Positions 1-10,585 are shown, counted from the first letter of the stretch. The stretch is 64,000 nucleotides of DNA from Tenuifilum sp. 4138str (GCF_041102575.1 NZ_JBGCUE010000007.1:62001-126000), one strand, 5' to 3'. Program-made: numbers and translations. The notes: generated from the letters alone by a model not told the origin.

Positions 1-638
1 ACATTGATATAACCGTGAACGGTAATAATTTCGGCAATACCCTTGGCGGCGGTTGCCAGAACATCGTCGGCTTTGGCAAATGCCTCGGTTAGTTTCAGGT
101 TGCCGTACACCTCAAGCAATTTCTCGTTGTTTATAACCAGCAGCGAGTCCACATGCTGGCTAATATTCCTAATACCCTCAATGGCTTGCATCATCCTTTT
201 GCGCCCTTCCGTACGGAAAGGAATGGTAACAATGGCTACGGTTAGTATGCCAAGCTCCTTTGCCGCCTTTGCAATAATTGGTGCAGCACCTGTTCCGGTA
301 CCACCGCCCATCCCTGCTGTAATAAAAACCATCTTGGTATTTTTCTGCAGCAGGCTTACAATTTGCTGCAAGCTCTCAATGGCAGCCTGACGCCCAATCT
401 CCGGTTTATTACCGGCTCCACGGCCCTCGGTAAGGGTAGCGCCAAGCTGAACCTTAAACTCTACCGGGCTATTGACTAATGCCTGGGCATCGGTGTTACA
501 AAGGACAAAGTCAACGTCCTTTATCCCCATTCTATGCATGTAGTTTACGGCATTACCTCCGCCTCCACCAACTCCAATTACCTTTATAATTGATTGGTTT
601 ATAATTGGCAGGTCAAAATTTATTATATCGTCACCCAT
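1..638 (-). CDS. ftsZ: Cell division GTPase FtsZ (N-terminal part, runs off the window)
   Basis: Tubulin-like GTPase that polymerises into the division ring on the inner face of the membrane. Reverse translation from the ATG at 638 starts MGDDIINFDLP, then gives a glycine-rich nucleotide loop (GVGGGGNAVNYM) and the tubulin/FtsZ signature GGGTGTG at about residues 111-117. About 212 codons are present; the rest, including the C-terminal FtsA-binding tail, lies before base 1. It is the last visible gene of the minus-strand dcw cluster, 63 bp after ftsA. The frame stays open to the window edge, so there is no sign of damage. Confidence 0.97.
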   Translation of the reverse strand, partial: MGDDIINFDLPIINQSIIKVIGVGGGGGNAVNYMHRMGIKDVDFVLCNTDAQALVNSPVEFKVQLGATLTEGRGAGNKPEIGRQAAIESLQQIVSLLQKNTKMVFITAGMGGGTGTGAAPIIAKAAKELGILTVAIVTIPFRTEGRKRMMQAIEGIRNISQHVDSLLVINNEKLLEVYGNLKLTEAFAKADDVLATAAKGIAEIITVHGYIN

Positions 639-701
639 AACATTCGTTTTTAAGTTTTACACAAACACCAGTTTTAATAGAAGGCACAAGACAATAACGG
701 G

Positions 702-2036
702 TTAGTTTATATCATCCTCGGCAAAGAGCTTGGAGAGCACATCGGTTATTTTCATTCCCAGAGTACGTTTACTGGTTTGCTTTGACTCCTTTGCCTGAAA
801 CTCAACAAATTCTTCAGTTTTATTTTCTTCGATTTTGATTTCCGTGGTTGTACATGGTGAGGCTTCGCCTGCATCGATATACTCCAGCCCCATTAAACCC
901 AGGCCAATAACGGTTGAGTATTGTGGGTAGTTGTAATTTTCAAGCGATTCGGAGCATAACATCTCAGAGGGGTAACCAATACGAACATCGTAACCCCACT
1001 TGAATTTTATAAGCGAAACAATATGCTTTAGCAGCGCGCCTCCACCGGTTATTACTACACCGGCTGTAAGCTTATTGGCAAAGCCCGACATCTGTATTTC
1101 GTACATGGCATATTCAAGTATCTCCTCCATGCGAGCCTGAATAATTCCTGCAAGGCTTCGCATCGATATTTCCTTGGGTTCCCTTCCGCCTATTCCCGGA
1201 ACGGTGATAATTTTGTTATCGGGGGCCATGCTCATCAGTGCATATCCGTGATGGAGTTTTAGCATCTCGGCGTGCTTTTGAAGAATCTGACAACCCTCCT
1301 TAATATCCTGCGTAATGATTGAGCCGCCAATGGGTATAACTGCCGTGTGGCGTACAATGCCGTTGTAGTAAACGGCCAAATCGGTGGTGCCACCTCCTAT
1401 GTCGATTAGGGCTACGCCTGCTTCGCGCTCCTCGTCGGTGAGCACAGCCTTGGATGAGGCTAAGGGCTCAAGTATAAGTTCCGATACCTTTACCCCTGCA
1501 CGATCCACACACTTTTCAATGTGCTTTGCCGATGAGGTTTTCCCAATTACTATGTGGAAGTTGGCGCCAAGCCTTCGGCCTAGCATGCCTATGGGTTTAT
1601 CATCCTCTATCTTTACATTATCGATTGAGAAATCCAGCGGCAGTACATGAAGAATGCTATCGCCTGTATCAACAGGGATATTATACATATCCTCAATAAG
1701 ACGCTTGATGTGGCTCTTTTTGATCTCAGTTTCTTCGGAACCCAGCGTGATGTAGCCATAGTTTTTAATGCTGTAGATGTGTTGCCCTGCTATTCCAACA
1801 AAGGCCGATTTGATTTTAACGCCAGCCTGCGATTCGGCCTCGCGAACGGTTTTTTCAACGGCCTTTACTGTTTCCTCAATGTTTTGAATCATTCCCTTTT
1901 TTATACCGGTGGAATCGGTAGAGCTAAAGCCCACAATCTGCAAGCGTCCGTTTGTGGTGCGTTTCCCTATTAAGGTAACTACCTTGGTTGTACCAAGGTC
2001 AATTGCAGCTACGTAAGTGTTGTTGTCCTGTGCCAT
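702..2036 (-). CDS. ftsA: Cell division protein FtsA
   Basis: Actin-fold ATPase that anchors FtsZ filaments to the membrane and recruits later division proteins. The product has the ASKHA phosphate loops AIDLGTTK near the N-terminus and LIDIGGGTTD in the middle, with a charged tail consistent with a membrane-targeting end. The frame opens at a TTG (2057) inside ftsQ, but the ATG at 2036 (MAQDNNTY) lies 5 bp after the ftsQ stop, gives the usual N-terminus and is preferred (444 aa). It sits between ftsQ and ftsZ, the conserved order. Confidence 0.96.
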   Translation of the reverse strand: MAQDNNTYVAAIDLGTTKVVTLIGKRTTNGRLQIVGFSSTDSTGIKKGMIQNIEETVKAVEKTVREAESQAGVKIKSAFVGIAGQHIYSIKNYGYITLGSEETEIKKSHIKRLIEDMYNIPVDTGDSILHVLPLDFSIDNVKIEDDKPIGMLGRRLGANFHIVIGKTSSAKHIEKCVDRAGVKVSELILEPLASSKAVLTDEEREAGVALIDIGGGTTDLAVYYNGIVRHTAVIPIGGSIITQDIKEGCQILQKHAEMLKLHHGYALMSMAPDNKIITVPGIGGREPKEISMRSLAGIIQARMEEILEYAMYEIQMSGFANKLTAGVVITGGGALLKHIVSLIKFKWGYDVRIGYPSEMLCSESLENYNYPQYSTVIGLGLMGLEYIDAGEASPCTTTEIKIEENKTEEFVEFQAKESKQTSKRTLGMKITDVLSKLFAEDDIN

Positions 2037-2041
2037 AGTTG

Positions 2042-2848
2042 TTAGTATTTTGTGCAAACTATTTGATTTTTAAATTTTAGGTTAATTACGGTGTATTTGT
2101 TCCAGCCTTCGGCTGGTAACGCTTTCTCGTAAAAGAGTTTAAGTTTCTTGAGCTTAACCTCGTAGTTATCCAAATTACCCAGTACAATGATATGGGGCCC
2201 AACCAAGGGAATAAGCTCAATATTATTCCGGTTCCTGACGTAAACCTGTTCTATTTGGGCATTCCAGAACCTGTCGTTGTTTACATACATTGCAAACTCG
2301 TAAAGCTTGTGTATAAAGTTTTTTGGGCCTTCCTTTGTGCTATCGGTAAATGCTGTAACATCAAGGTTGGGCACAACCTTAAAGGGCTCCACGATATTAC
2401 CGTTTGCCACCAGCGTGTTAGCAGCAAACCCCGATGAGTAGGGTAGTATTTTACCAGAATCGTCGATATAGTAGGTTTGCCCTTTTGCATTGAAAACTCT
2501 TAAAACGGGTTGGCGTTGAGTAATTTCAACTATTACTTCGCCTTTAGCGGTTTTAAATGCCTGAACATCGCGTACAGCAGCCATTTGGTAAACTTCCCGC
2601 TCAATTCTATTAGTATTTATGCTGTTAAGGCTCTGCCCTATAGGTGAGTATTTTGATTTTACAATGGTTCTGTATACATCCTTAGCCCTCACAAAGTTGA
2701 GCTTTGCGCTATCGAGAACTCTTACCTCAAGTTTTGTGCAGCGTTTCCCTTTATACACTTTACTGGCATAGGAAAGCCCATAAATAAACCAGGCCAGAAC
2801 AAAAAGCCAAGCCAAAACTTTAAGCCCTATGCGCAACTTCCTATTCAT
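2042..2848 (-). CDS. ftsQ: Cell division protein FtsQ/DivIB-like
   Basis: Bitopic division protein that links the FtsZ ring to septal wall synthesis. One transmembrane helix (about residues 10-27) is followed by a periplasmic part with a POTRA-like region (LNFVRAKDVYRTIV...) and a beta domain ending in INLKFKNQIVC. The 268 aa length is typical. The ATG at 2848 overlaps the murC stop by 8 bp, which suggests translational coupling. Sequence conservation of FtsQ is weak, so the call rests on topology, length and the position between murC and ftsA. No ddl gene lies between murC and ftsQ, unlike in proteobacteria. Confidence 0.9.
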   Translation of the reverse strand: MNRKLRIGLKVLAWLFVLAWFIYGLSYASKVYKGKRCTKLEVRVLDSAKLNFVRAKDVYRTIVKSKYSPIGQSLNSINTNRIEREVYQMAAVRDVQAFKTAKGEVIVEITQRQPVLRVFNAKGQTYYIDDSGKILPYSSGFAANTLVANGNIVEPFKVVPNLDVTAFTDSTKEGPKNFIHKLYEFAMYVNNDRFWNAQIEQVYVRNRNNIELIPLVGPHIIVLGNLDNYEVKLKKLKLFYEKALPAEGWNKYTVINLKFKNQIVCTKY

Positions 2849-4238
2849 TTATTGCTTTATTCTCCTTTGCTTCAAGTGTATTAACTATCTCGCTTATCAT
2901 TCTGTCGATATCGCCTGCACCAATGGTGAGGAGAATATCCACATTATTGCATTTTAACCAGTTAATTAATTCGGCCTTTGGAACAACTTGTGCATTACTG
3001 TTACTCATCAGCTTCACTATGGTTTCCGATGTAACCCCTTCAATTGGAAGTTCCCTTGCCGGATATATTTCGGTGATAATTGGTTTGTCAAGCTTGTCGA
3101 GTGCCGCAGCAAACTCCCCTGCAAAGTCGCGGGTGCGGCTGTAGAGGTGAGGTTGAAATATCCCGGTTATTTTTCGGTTAGGGAAAACCTCACGAACCGA
3201 TCTTACCAACGCTTCAATTTCGCTGGGATGGTGTGCATAATCATCAATGTAGATGATTTTTGTTCCCCTATACCTTACATCAAAGCGGCGCTGAACACCC
3301 CTAAACGACTCTAAGCCGTGAGCTAACTTTTCAGTCGGAACGCCAAGGGTTAACGCTGCTGCCGATGCGGCAATCGCGTTCTCCAGGTTGTAATGGCCTG
3401 GTACTCCTAGCGTAAGATTGTTTATTGAACCCTGGGGAGTTACAAGGGTAAACCTGTAAAGCCCATCGTGGATGCTAATGTTTGTTGGGTAGTAATGGCA
3501 GTCGGGCGTAAATCCGTAAGTGATTACTCCAACTCCCTTGCCCACTGTAGGTTTGAATGCAATATTTTGCTTTACAACCAAATACCCGCCGGGTTTTATT
3601 TGCGACACAAATTCCTGAAAAGCATTAAGTACTGCATCGTAAGTGCCGTAAATGTCAAGGTGGTCAGCATCAACCGAGGTAACAATTGCAAGATATGGGT
3701 GAAGTGTAAGGAAGCTACGGTCGTACTCATCAGCCTCTACCACAAGTAGCTGCTTGCCTTGGTCGGCAAGTATTAGGTTGCTGGAGTAGTTGCGCGATAT
3801 GCCTCCCAAAAAGGCATCGCAGCCCATTGATGTAGCCAAAAGGTGGGCCAACAGGGTTGATGTAGTAGTTTTTCCGTGAGTGCCCGCAACGGCAAGGGTT
3901 TTATAGTTTGAACTTAGTAATCCAAGAACCTGTGCGCGTTTCATCAGTACAAACCCATTGCTGCGGAAATATTCAAGCTCGCTGTGGTTTGCAGGAATAG
4001 CTGGTGTATAGATAACAAGTGTTTCTTCCCTGTTCAGGAATGCGGTTGGAATAGCCCCTACGCTATCGGTGTAATGGATATTTGCCCCTGCAGCTTCAAG
4101 GGTTTGGGTAATATCGGACGAAACCCTGTCGTACCCTGCAACAGGAACACCGTAGTGCAAGTAGTAACGGGCAATGGCACTCATTCCAATCCCTCCAATC
4201 CCAAGTAGGTAAACCCTTTTTACTGCATTCAGCTCCAT
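2841..4238 (-). CDS. murC: UDP-N-acetylmuramate--L-alanine ligase MurC
   Basis: Cytoplasmic Mur ligase adding L-alanine to UDP-MurNAc, the first amino acid of the wall stem peptide. Three Mur domains are visible: an N-terminal Rossmann part (YLLGIGGIGMSAIA), the central ATP loop GTHGKTTT, and a C-terminal domain with DDYAHHPSEI. The frame opens at a TTG (4262) inside murG, but the ATG at 4238 lies just after the murG stop and gives the usual start MELNAVKRVYLLG, so 465 aa is preferred. It is followed by ftsQ with an 8-bp overlap. Confidence 0.96.
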   Translation of the reverse strand: MELNAVKRVYLLGIGGIGMSAIARYYLHYGVPVAGYDRVSSDITQTLEAAGANIHYTDSVGAIPTAFLNREETLVIYTPAIPANHSELEYFRSNGFVLMKRAQVLGLLSSNYKTLAVAGTHGKTTTSTLLAHLLATSMGCDAFLGGISRNYSSNLILADQGKQLLVVEADEYDRSFLTLHPYLAIVTSVDADHLDIYGTYDAVLNAFQEFVSQIKPGGYLVVKQNIAFKPTVGKGVGVITYGFTPDCHYYPTNISIHDGLYRFTLVTPQGSINNLTLGVPGHYNLENAIAASAAALTLGVPTEKLAHGLESFRGVQRRFDVRYRGTKIIYIDDYAHHPSEIEALVRSVREVFPNRKITGIFQPHLYSRTRDFAGEFAAALDKLDKPIITEIYPARELPIEGVTSETIVKLMSNSNAQVVPKAELINWLKCNNVDILLTIGAGDIDRMISEIVNTLEAKENKAINE

Positions 4239-4242
4239 CGGT

Positions 4243-5370
4243 TCAATTTTTATTTTTTTCAATACCTGCCAGTTTTAAAGCTTCAAGGGCTATAGTTTTA
4301 GCCGAGTTTCTTAGTGCCAAACGGGCAATGTTTTCCGATAATTTTTTCTGTTCCGCAGGGTTATCAAGCAGTTCAAAGGCTGCTTTAACCAGTTGCTCTT
4401 TTGCCTGACTATCGGGTATCATAATGGCTGCATTGCGTGAAACCAGTGCCTGGGCGTTACGGGTTTGGTGGTCTTCAGCAACATTTGGCGATGGTACAAG
4501 TATGCAAGGTTTTGCAACCAGGCAGAGTTCGGAAATTGTTCCAGCACCTGCTCGAGAAATAATGGTGTTAGCTGAAACATAGGCCAAGTCCATGCGGGCA
4601 ATGAAATCGTACAGCCTGATATTTTCAACCGGATTGCTGTCAAGTGCCTCTTTTACTGTTTGGTAGTAAAGTTTCCCGGTTTGCCATATCACCACAATAT
4701 CGGGTCGGGTTTTGATGAAGTGGAGCGAAGCCATGAGGCTCTGGTTAATTGTTCGGGCTCCAAGGCTTCCGCCTAAAACGAGTAAAACCTTTTTGTCGGC
4801 TCCAATGCCAAAATGTTCAAGTCCCTGATTGCGTGTAACGGAAAGGTTTTCAATATCCTGCCGAACAGGATTGCCGGTTAATATTATTTTTTGTGCAGGG
4901 AAGTATTTTTCCATGCCTTCGTAGGCTACACAGATAGTTTTAGCCTTTTTGGCTAAAAGCTTATTGGTAACCCCGGCATAAGAGTTCTGTTCCTGTAGTA
5001 GCGTAGGGATACCTTTACGCTGTGCTGCCTTTACAATAGGTCCGCTGGCATATCCTCCTACACCAACCACAACGTGAGGTTTAAAATGCTTAACTATGCG
5101 GTTTGCTTTTAATAAGCTCTTAATCAGCTTAATAATCACAATGAGATTTTTTGGGGTAAGGCTTCGAGAGAAGCCGGCAACAGGCAAGCCTACGATGTTG
5201 TATCCGGCTTGTGGCACCTTATCCATTTCCATTCGGCCCTCGGCTCCAACAAACAGAATCTCAGCATCGGGGTTTTGCTCCCGAATGGCATTGGCTATGG
5301 AAATGGCAGGGAATATATGCCCGCCAGTACCACCACCGCTAATTATTATCCTTAACCGGTTCTTCTCCAT
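4243..5370 (-). CDS. murG: UDP-GlcNAc:lipid I N-acetylglucosaminyltransferase MurG
   Basis: Peripheral inner-membrane glycosyltransferase (GT28) that converts lipid I to lipid II. The N-terminal glycine loop SGGGTGGHIFPA and the donor-site region ISRAGAGTISELCL, followed by PCILVPSPNVAEDHQ, are characteristic. The frame opens 60 bp upstream at a non-ATG codon. The ATG at 5370 (MEKNRLRIIISGGG) puts the glycine loop at the expected place and gives about 375 aa. The start overlaps the 3' end of ftsW by 32 bp; murC follows within 4 bp. Confidence 0.96.
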   Translation of the reverse strand: MEKNRLRIIISGGGTGGHIFPAISIANAIREQNPDAEILFVGAEGRMEMDKVPQAGYNIVGLPVAGFSRSLTPKNLIVIIKLIKSLLKANRIVKHFKPHVVVGVGGYASGPIVKAAQRKGIPTLLQEQNSYAGVTNKLLAKKAKTICVAYEGMEKYFPAQKIILTGNPVRQDIENLSVTRNQGLEHFGIGADKKVLLVLGGSLGARTINQSLMASLHFIKTRPDIVVIWQTGKLYYQTVKEALDSNPVENIRLYDFIARMDLAYVSANTIISRAGAGTISELCLVAKPCILVPSPNVAEDHQTRNAQALVSRNAAIMIPDSQAKEQLVKAAFELLDNPAEQKKLSENIARLALRNSAKTIALEALKLAGIEKNKN

Positions 5371-6508
5371 CGAATAGTTCTTTTTTATCTTGACTTCGAC
5401 TAATACCCAGAATAATACCCAGTGCACCACTGCTAACTATCAGCGATGAACCTCCCAAACTTACAAGTGGTAATGGCTGACCCGTAACGGGAATGGCTCC
5501 AACCGCAACGGCCATATTAATTAACGCTTGCAGCGTTAGCATTAAGGCCAATCCAAAGGCAAGGAATGCTGGAAATAGCCGGTTCGATTTTTTAACCAGC
5601 AGTGCCGCCCGGTAAAGTAGCATAAGGTAGAGTATTAGGGTAAATACTCCGCCTACCACACCATACTCCTCAATAATTATTGCGTAAATAAAGTCGGAAT
5701 AGGGGTGTGGCAAAAAGTTACGCTGGGTTGAGCGTCCAGGCCCTTTACCAATAATACCCCCGGTTGCAATGGCTATTTTCGATTGCTCCAGCTGATAGTT
5801 CCCCTCTGTTTTGTCGTCGCTAATAAAATTCTCAATGCGGTTTACCCAGGTTTGGGCTCTGCTCAGGGTTTTAAACTGAAGCGATATGGCAATAAAGGCT
5901 CCCACCAGTACAATGCCTATCCCAGTAATTCCGAAAAGGTATTTTAGGTTAACTCGCCCTACAAACATCATTAACCAACAGGTTAAGCCAAGCAAAGCTG
6001 CGGTTGAGAAGTTTGCCGGTAAAATTAGAGCGCACACAAATGCTACGGGTGCAATTAGCTGGATTAAGAATTGTTTAAAATCATCAGTGCTTTCCTGCAT
6101 TTGCGAGAGATACTTGGCCACATACATTATTAAAATCACCTTTGCCAGGTCCGATGACTGAAACGAAATGCCCAATCCGGGTATCTCCAGCCAACGCGAT
6201 GCAGCATTGAGGTTACGTCCAAAAAGAAGTGTAATACCGAGTAAGGGAACTGACAATGCCAGAAGTATATTGGCAAGCCTATACCAAACGCTGTACTTTA
6301 TGAGATGCGCTGTCCACATTACTATGAATGCAACCAGCAGGAAAACAAGCTGTTTAATCAGGAAATAGGTTGTATTTCCGCCATGATAGCGGAAAGCTAG
6401 TGAGCTCGATGAGCTGTAGATGAGCAGGAGCGATGAAAGGTAAAGGAAGATAACAATCATCCAAATCACCCTATCGCCCTTTAAGTATTTTTCGAACAGT
6501 GCTCCCAT
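5339..6508 (-). CDS. ftsW: SEDS lipid II polymerase FtsW
   Basis: Polytopic SEDS protein that polymerises lipid II at the septum together with the cognate class B penicillin-binding protein. About ten hydrophobic segments and the SEDS-type stretches IGKGPGRSTQRNFLPHPYSDF, IIEEYGVVGG and GQPLPLVSLGGSSL are present. The length of 389 aa is normal. Start ATG at 6508; the stop lies inside murG. FtsW rather than RodA is favoured by its place between murD and murG; the same cluster carries the septal PBP (10586-12709). Confidence 0.95.
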   Translation of the reverse strand: MGALFEKYLKGDRVIWMIVIFLYLSSLLLIYSSSSSLAFRYHGGNTTYFLIKQLVFLLVAFIVMWTAHLIKYSVWYRLANILLALSVPLLGITLLFGRNLNAASRWLEIPGLGISFQSSDLAKVILIMYVAKYLSQMQESTDDFKQFLIQLIAPVAFVCALILPANFSTAALLGLTCWLMMFVGRVNLKYLFGITGIGIVLVGAFIAISLQFKTLSRAQTWVNRIENFISDDKTEGNYQLEQSKIAIATGGIIGKGPGRSTQRNFLPHPYSDFIYAIIIEEYGVVGGVFTLILYLMLLYRAALLVKKSNRLFPAFLAFGLALMLTLQALINMAVAVGAIPVTGQPLPLVSLGGSSLIVSSGALGIILGISRSQDKKELFDGEEPVKDNN

Positions 6509-6524
6509 AGCTCACTGGGTTATA

Positions 6525-7859
6525 TTAAAGCGCGCGAACAGCCGCTTTGAATTTGCGTCCACGATCCTCATAGTTCTCAAACAGGTCAAAGCTTGCACAG
6601 GCCGGGGAAAGCAGTACCGTGTCGCCCGGAACCGATATTTTGTAGGCGTGCTGCACAGCCTCCTCGGCCGATTTGGCATCAACAATTACGGGAACAATGC
6701 CATCGAATGCTGCGTGAAGCTTTGAGTTATCCACTCCCAGGCAGATTAAGGCTTTCACCTTCTGCTTAACTAAATCCATAAGCTCGGAGTAATCGTTCCC
6801 TTTATCGGTACCGCCTGCAATCCAAACCACGGGGGTTGTCATGCTCTCCAGAGCATACCATGCGGAGTTCACATTGGTAGCCTTTGAGTCGTTAATGTAC
6901 TTAACACCTCGCACAGTTAGTACATATTCCAACCTATGCTCTACTCCCTGAAAATCGGAAAGCGATTCACGAATAACCTCCTTACGGATATTTAGCACAT
7001 GACCAGCAATACCGGCAGCCATGGAGTTGTAAATGTTATGCTTCCCTTTCAGGGAGAGGTCGTTTATTGACATGCTGAAATCGCTGTTATCGTAATTTAT
7101 GAACATATCGAGGTTTTCGAGCCATGCGGTTTGGTTCTCCTTTGTTTTCTGTGAGAAGGGCAATTGCTGGGCGCGTAGTACAATCTTTTTGAGTTGCTCC
7201 ACGGTTACTGCATCGTCGGAGCAGAAAATGAAGCAGTCGTCTTCCGAGAGGTTTCGGGTAATCCTGAACTTTGATTCCACATAGTTCTGCATCTTGTAGT
7301 CATACCTGTCCAGGTGGTCGGGGGTGATGTTAAGCAGTATGGCAATATCGGGTTTAAAGCTATAGATTCCATCGAGCTGAAAGCTGCTTAGCTCAATAAC
7401 GTAGTAGTCGTAGCTGCATTCGGCAACCTGGTAAGCAAAACTATTGCCAATATTACCAGCCAGCCCAACGTTTAGACCAGCTTTCTGCATCATGTGGTAA
7501 ATAAGCGAGGTGGTAGTGGTTTTGCCGTTGCTACCAGTAATACAAACGGTGTAGGCGTTGGTGTATCGGCCAGCAAACTCAATTTCGGAAATTATGGGGA
7601 TGCCCTTTTCCCTGATTTTAACAACCATTGGGGCTTTGTCAGGAATCCCCGGGCTTTTAATCACTTCGTCGGCATTGAGGATTAGTTCCTCGGTATGCTT
7701 ACCCTCCTCGAAGCGGATATCGTACTTGTTAAGCCACTCCTTGTAGCAGGGCTTTATTTCCGACATATCCGACAGGAACACGTCGAATCCCTTTTTCTGG
7801 GCTAACACTGCGGCTCCTGCACCGCTTTCTCCTCCTCCGAGTACAACTATTCGCTTCAT
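6525..7859 (-). CDS. murD: UDP-MurNAc-L-alanine--D-glutamate ligase MurD
   Basis: Cytoplasmic Mur ligase adding D-glutamate to UDP-MurNAc-L-Ala. The N-terminal dinucleotide-fold start is VVLGGGESGAGAAVLAQ; the ATP loop is GSNGKTTTTS; NITPDHLDRY and the C-terminal LSPACASFDLFENYEDRG motif are diagnostic for MurD. Length 444 aa, ATG at 7859. It lies 11 bp after mraY and 16 bp before ftsW, in the normal cluster order. Confidence 0.97.
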   Translation of the reverse strand: MKRIVVLGGGESGAGAAVLAQKKGFDVFLSDMSEIKPCYKEWLNKYDIRFEEGKHTEELILNADEVIKSPGIPDKAPMVVKIREKGIPIISEIEFAGRYTNAYTVCITGSNGKTTTTSLIYHMMQKAGLNVGLAGNIGNSFAYQVAECSYDYYVIELSSFQLDGIYSFKPDIAILLNITPDHLDRYDYKMQNYVESKFRITRNLSEDDCFIFCSDDAVTVEQLKKIVLRAQQLPFSQKTKENQTAWLENLDMFINYDNSDFSMSINDLSLKGKHNIYNSMAAGIAGHVLNIRKEVIRESLSDFQGVEHRLEYVLTVRGVKYINDSKATNVNSAWYALESMTTPVVWIAGGTDKGNDYSELMDLVKQKVKALICLGVDNSKLHAAFDGIVPVIVDAKSAEEAVQHAYKISVPGDTVLLSPACASFDLFENYEDRGRKFKAAVRAL

Positions 7860-7870
7860 ATTGTTCTTTT

Positions 7871-9124
7871 TTAGCGGATTTTCAATGTAACAACTGTAAT
7901 AACTGCAAGTAGAATGGCTACAATCCAGAACCGGGTTACAATTTTGGGTTCAGGGTAGCCTTTTTTCTGGTAGTGATGATGCAGGGGCGACATAAGGAAT
8001 ATCCTTCGACCCTCACCATACTTGCGTTTGGTGTACTTAAAGTAGCTAACCTGTATAACCACTGAGAGGTTTTCCACCAGGAATATCCCGCAAAGGATTG
8101 GTATGAGCAGTTCCTTACGGATAAGTATGGCAAAAACGGCAATAATACCGCCAATGGTAAGGCTACCGGTGTCGCCCATGAATACCTGTGCAGGGTAGCT
8201 GTTGTACCAAAGGAATCCCACCAGCGCGCCAATGAATGCGCTCATAAACACAACCAGTTCGCCCGAATGGGGAATGTACATGATGTTCAGGTATTCGGCA
8301 TAAATCACGTTACCCGATAGGTAAGCGAACACGCCCAGCGTGGTGGTGATTACCGCCGAAACCCCGGTTGCCAATCCGTCAAGTCCATCGGTTAGGTTTG
8401 CACCGTTTGATACGGCTGTGATTATAAGAATTACAACCAGAATAAAGATAATCCAGGTTACATACTCGTAACCTTCGCCTTTAAACGGGTTGAGTAGGTT
8501 GTAGTCAAACTCGTTGTTTTTTACAAAGGGGATGGTGGTTTGCGTTGTCTTTTTAGCCTTTGAAACGGTTACGGGTTGATTGTCGTTATACTCCGTTGTT
8601 ACCACAGTTTCAATCTGAACATCTTTTTTAACCCTTTCAACTTTTTCCCTAACCACAATTTCGGGGCTAAGCCACATCACCAAGCCAACAAATAACCCAA
8701 GCGATACCTGTCCGATGATTTTGGTACGACCCGAAAGGCCCTCCTTGTTTTTCAGAAAAACCTTGATGTAGTCGTCGGCAAAGCCCACTGCTCCCAACCA
8801 TACGGTTGTAACCAGCATTACAATGATGTAGATGTTCAGGATATCGGCAAAAAGCAGTACCGGCAAAAGCATTGAAAGAAGGATAATGATACCTCCCATG
8901 GTTGGGGTACCCTTTTTCTGCATTTGGCCCTCAAGGCCAAGGTTTCGGATTTCCTCACCAATTTGCTTACGCTGCAGGTATCGGATAATGCGCTTACCAA
9001 TTAGCAAGGCAAAGGCCATCGATACAATGAATGCCATTGCGGACCGGAACGAGATGTACCGGAATAACCCTGAACCGGGGAAATCCCAGAATTTGCTTAT
9101 GTATTGAGCCAGATAGTATATCAT
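7871..9124 (-). CDS. mraY: Phospho-MurNAc-pentapeptide transferase MraY
   Basis: Integral membrane enzyme transferring phospho-MurNAc-pentapeptide from UDP to undecaprenyl phosphate to form lipid I. Visible motifs are FADDYIKV with [28 protein letters not shown] and the histidine loop [10 protein letters not shown]. At 417 aa it is longer than the roughly 360 aa of E. coli. The excess is a charged, Thr/Lys-rich insert between the third and fourth catalytic regions (about residues 160-220), a pattern I associate with Bacteroidetes MraY. The ATG overlaps the murE stop in an ATGA junction. Confidence 0.96.
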   Translation of the reverse strand: MIYYLAQYISKFWDFPGSGLFRYISFRSAMAFIVSMAFALLIGKRIIRYLQRKQIGEEIRNLGLEGQMQKKGTPTMGGIIILLSMLLPVLLFADILNIYIIVMLVTTVWLGAVGFADDYIKVFLKNKEGLSGRTKIIGQVSLGLFVGLVMWLSPEIVVREKVERVKKDVQIETVVTTEYNDNQPVTVSKAKKTTQTTIPFVKNNEFDYNLLNPFKGEGYEYVTWIIFILVVILIITAVSNGANLTDGLDGLATGVSAVITTTLGVFAYLSGNVIYAEYLNIMYIPHSGELVVFMSAFIGALVGFLWYNSYPAQVFMGDTGSLTIGGIIAVFAILIRKELLIPILCGIFLVENLSVVIQVSYFKYTKRKYGEGRRIFLMSPLHHHYQKKGYPEPKIVTRFWIVAILLAVITVVTLKIR

Positions 9125-10584
9125 ACCTGCAACGATTTAAAAATTTCGGTTAGCACTTCTTTATCGTCAAAGTGATGTTTTACACCCTTGATTTCCTGGT
9201 AGTTTTCATGACCCTTACCTGCAACCAGGATGATATCGCCTTTAAGGGCAAGCATACAGGCTGTTCTTATGGCTTCACGCCTATCCACAATGGTTATCAC
9301 CTTTTTTGCCTGCGAGGCATCAACGCCTACTCTCATATCGTTGATGATTTCTTCGGGTTCCTCGAACCGGGGATTATCGGAGGTGAGGATTACAATATCG
9401 CTTAGCTCCGTGGCCACCTTGGCCATAACGGGGCGCTTGGTTTTGTCGCGATTACCACCCGCACCCACCACTGTAATCAGGCGTTGGTTCTCGGTTTTAA
9501 TCTCGTTTATGGTTTTAATCACATTCTCCAGCGCATCGGGTGTATGGGCATAGTCAACAACAGCAGTTACGCCGTGCGAGGAGCGAACATACTCAAATCT
9601 CCCCGAAACCGGAGTTACATCGCTTATGCCGGTAAGGATATCGTTTTTATCAAAACCCAAAAGCATCAGGGTTGCGTAAATTGCTAACAGGTTGTATGCG
9701 TTAAACCGACCCAATAGCCTTGTCCAAACCTCAACCCCGTCCATGTTAAGCATCATCCCATCAAAATGGCTTTCAATAACCTTGCAGCGGAAATCGGCCA
9801 TGGAGCGTAGCGAGTAGGTATAAACCTTTGCCTTGGTGTTTTGTACCATTACCATACCATTCCTATCATCGGTATTGGTTAGGGCAAAGGCATCGGAGGG
9901 CAACTCGTCAAAGAAGCGTTTCTTGGCCTTAAGGTACTCTGCAAAGGTTTTGTGGTAGTCGAGGTGGTCGTGGGTTATATTGCTGAAAATGCCACCGGCA
10001 AATGTCAATCCAGCTATACGGTTCTGAACCACCGAGTGGGAACTAACCTCCATGAAACAGTACTCGCATCCTATATCAACCATCTGCCTTAGCAGAGCGT
10101 TAAGCTGTATCGGGTCGGGGGTAGTATGGGTCGATGGAACTTCTACGTTATCAACATAGTTTACCACTGTTGATAGTAAGCCAGCCTTATGCCCCATACG
10201 CCTGGCAAGGCGGTAGAGTAGGGTAACAGTGGTGGTTTTACCGTTGGTACCCGTTATACCAACCAGCTTTAACTTTTGCGATGGGTTTCCATAAAAGGCC
10301 GATGCCATGTAACCCAAGGCTAACGATGAGTTTTCAACCTGGATGAATGTAACATTTGCAGGACATTCGGCAGGTAGTTCCTCACAAACAATAGCCGTTG
10401 CTCCCGATGCTATGGCCTGTGGAATGTAGCTATGGCCATCGCTTTGGGTACCACGTATGGCAAAGAAACAGCAACCACCCTTAACCTTGCGGGAATCGAA
10501 TGTTAGCTCATCAATATCAACATTGATATTACCAACCGTTTTGGTAATCAGCTTTACGGGTATTATGTTTTGAAGTTTTGCCAT
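9121..10584 (-). CDS. murE: UDP-MurNAc-tripeptide synthetase MurE (meso-diaminopimelate type)
   Basis: Cytoplasmic Mur ligase adding the third residue of the stem peptide. The ATP loop [10 protein letters not shown], the stretch [13 protein letters not shown] and the C-terminal DNPR motif ([13 protein letters not shown]) are visible; DNPR is the signature of enzymes that select meso-diaminopimelate, so this organism should have DAP-type peptidoglycan. Length 487 aa, ATG at 10584, one base from the ftsI stop. No murF follows, as is usual in Bacteroidetes clusters; murF must lie elsewhere. Confidence 0.97.
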   Translation of the reverse strand: MAKLQNIIPVKLITKTVGNINVDIDELTFDSRKVKGGCCFFAIRGTQSDGHSYIPQAIASGATAIVCEELPAECPANVTFIQVENSSLALGYMASAFYGNPSQKLKLVGITGTNGKTTTVTLLYRLARRMGHKAGLLSTVVNYVDNVEVPSTHTTPDPIQLNALLRQMVDIGCEYCFMEVSSHSVVQNRIAGLTFAGGIFSNITHDHLDYHKTFAEYLKAKKRFFDELPSDAFALTNTDDRNGMVMVQNTKAKVYTYSLRSMADFRCKVIESHFDGMMLNMDGVEVWTRLLGRFNAYNLLAIYATLMLLGFDKNDILTGISDVTPVSGRFEYVRSSHGVTAVVDYAHTPDALENVIKTINEIKTENQRLITVVGAGGNRDKTKRPVMAKVATELSDIVILTSDNPRFEEPEEIINDMRVGVDASQAKKVITIVDRREAIRTACMLALKGDIILVAGKGHENYQEIKGVKHHFDDKEVLTEIFKSLQV

Positions 10585-10585
10585 G

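Noticed and set aside
43-390. Plus-strand 115-codon frame
   Set aside because: It is the antisense shadow of ftsZ, whose minus-strand translation carries the GGGTGTG motif.
2037-2057. TTG start for ftsA overlapping ftsQ
   Set aside because: The ATG at 2036 gives the conserved FtsA N-terminus and sits right after the ftsQ stop.
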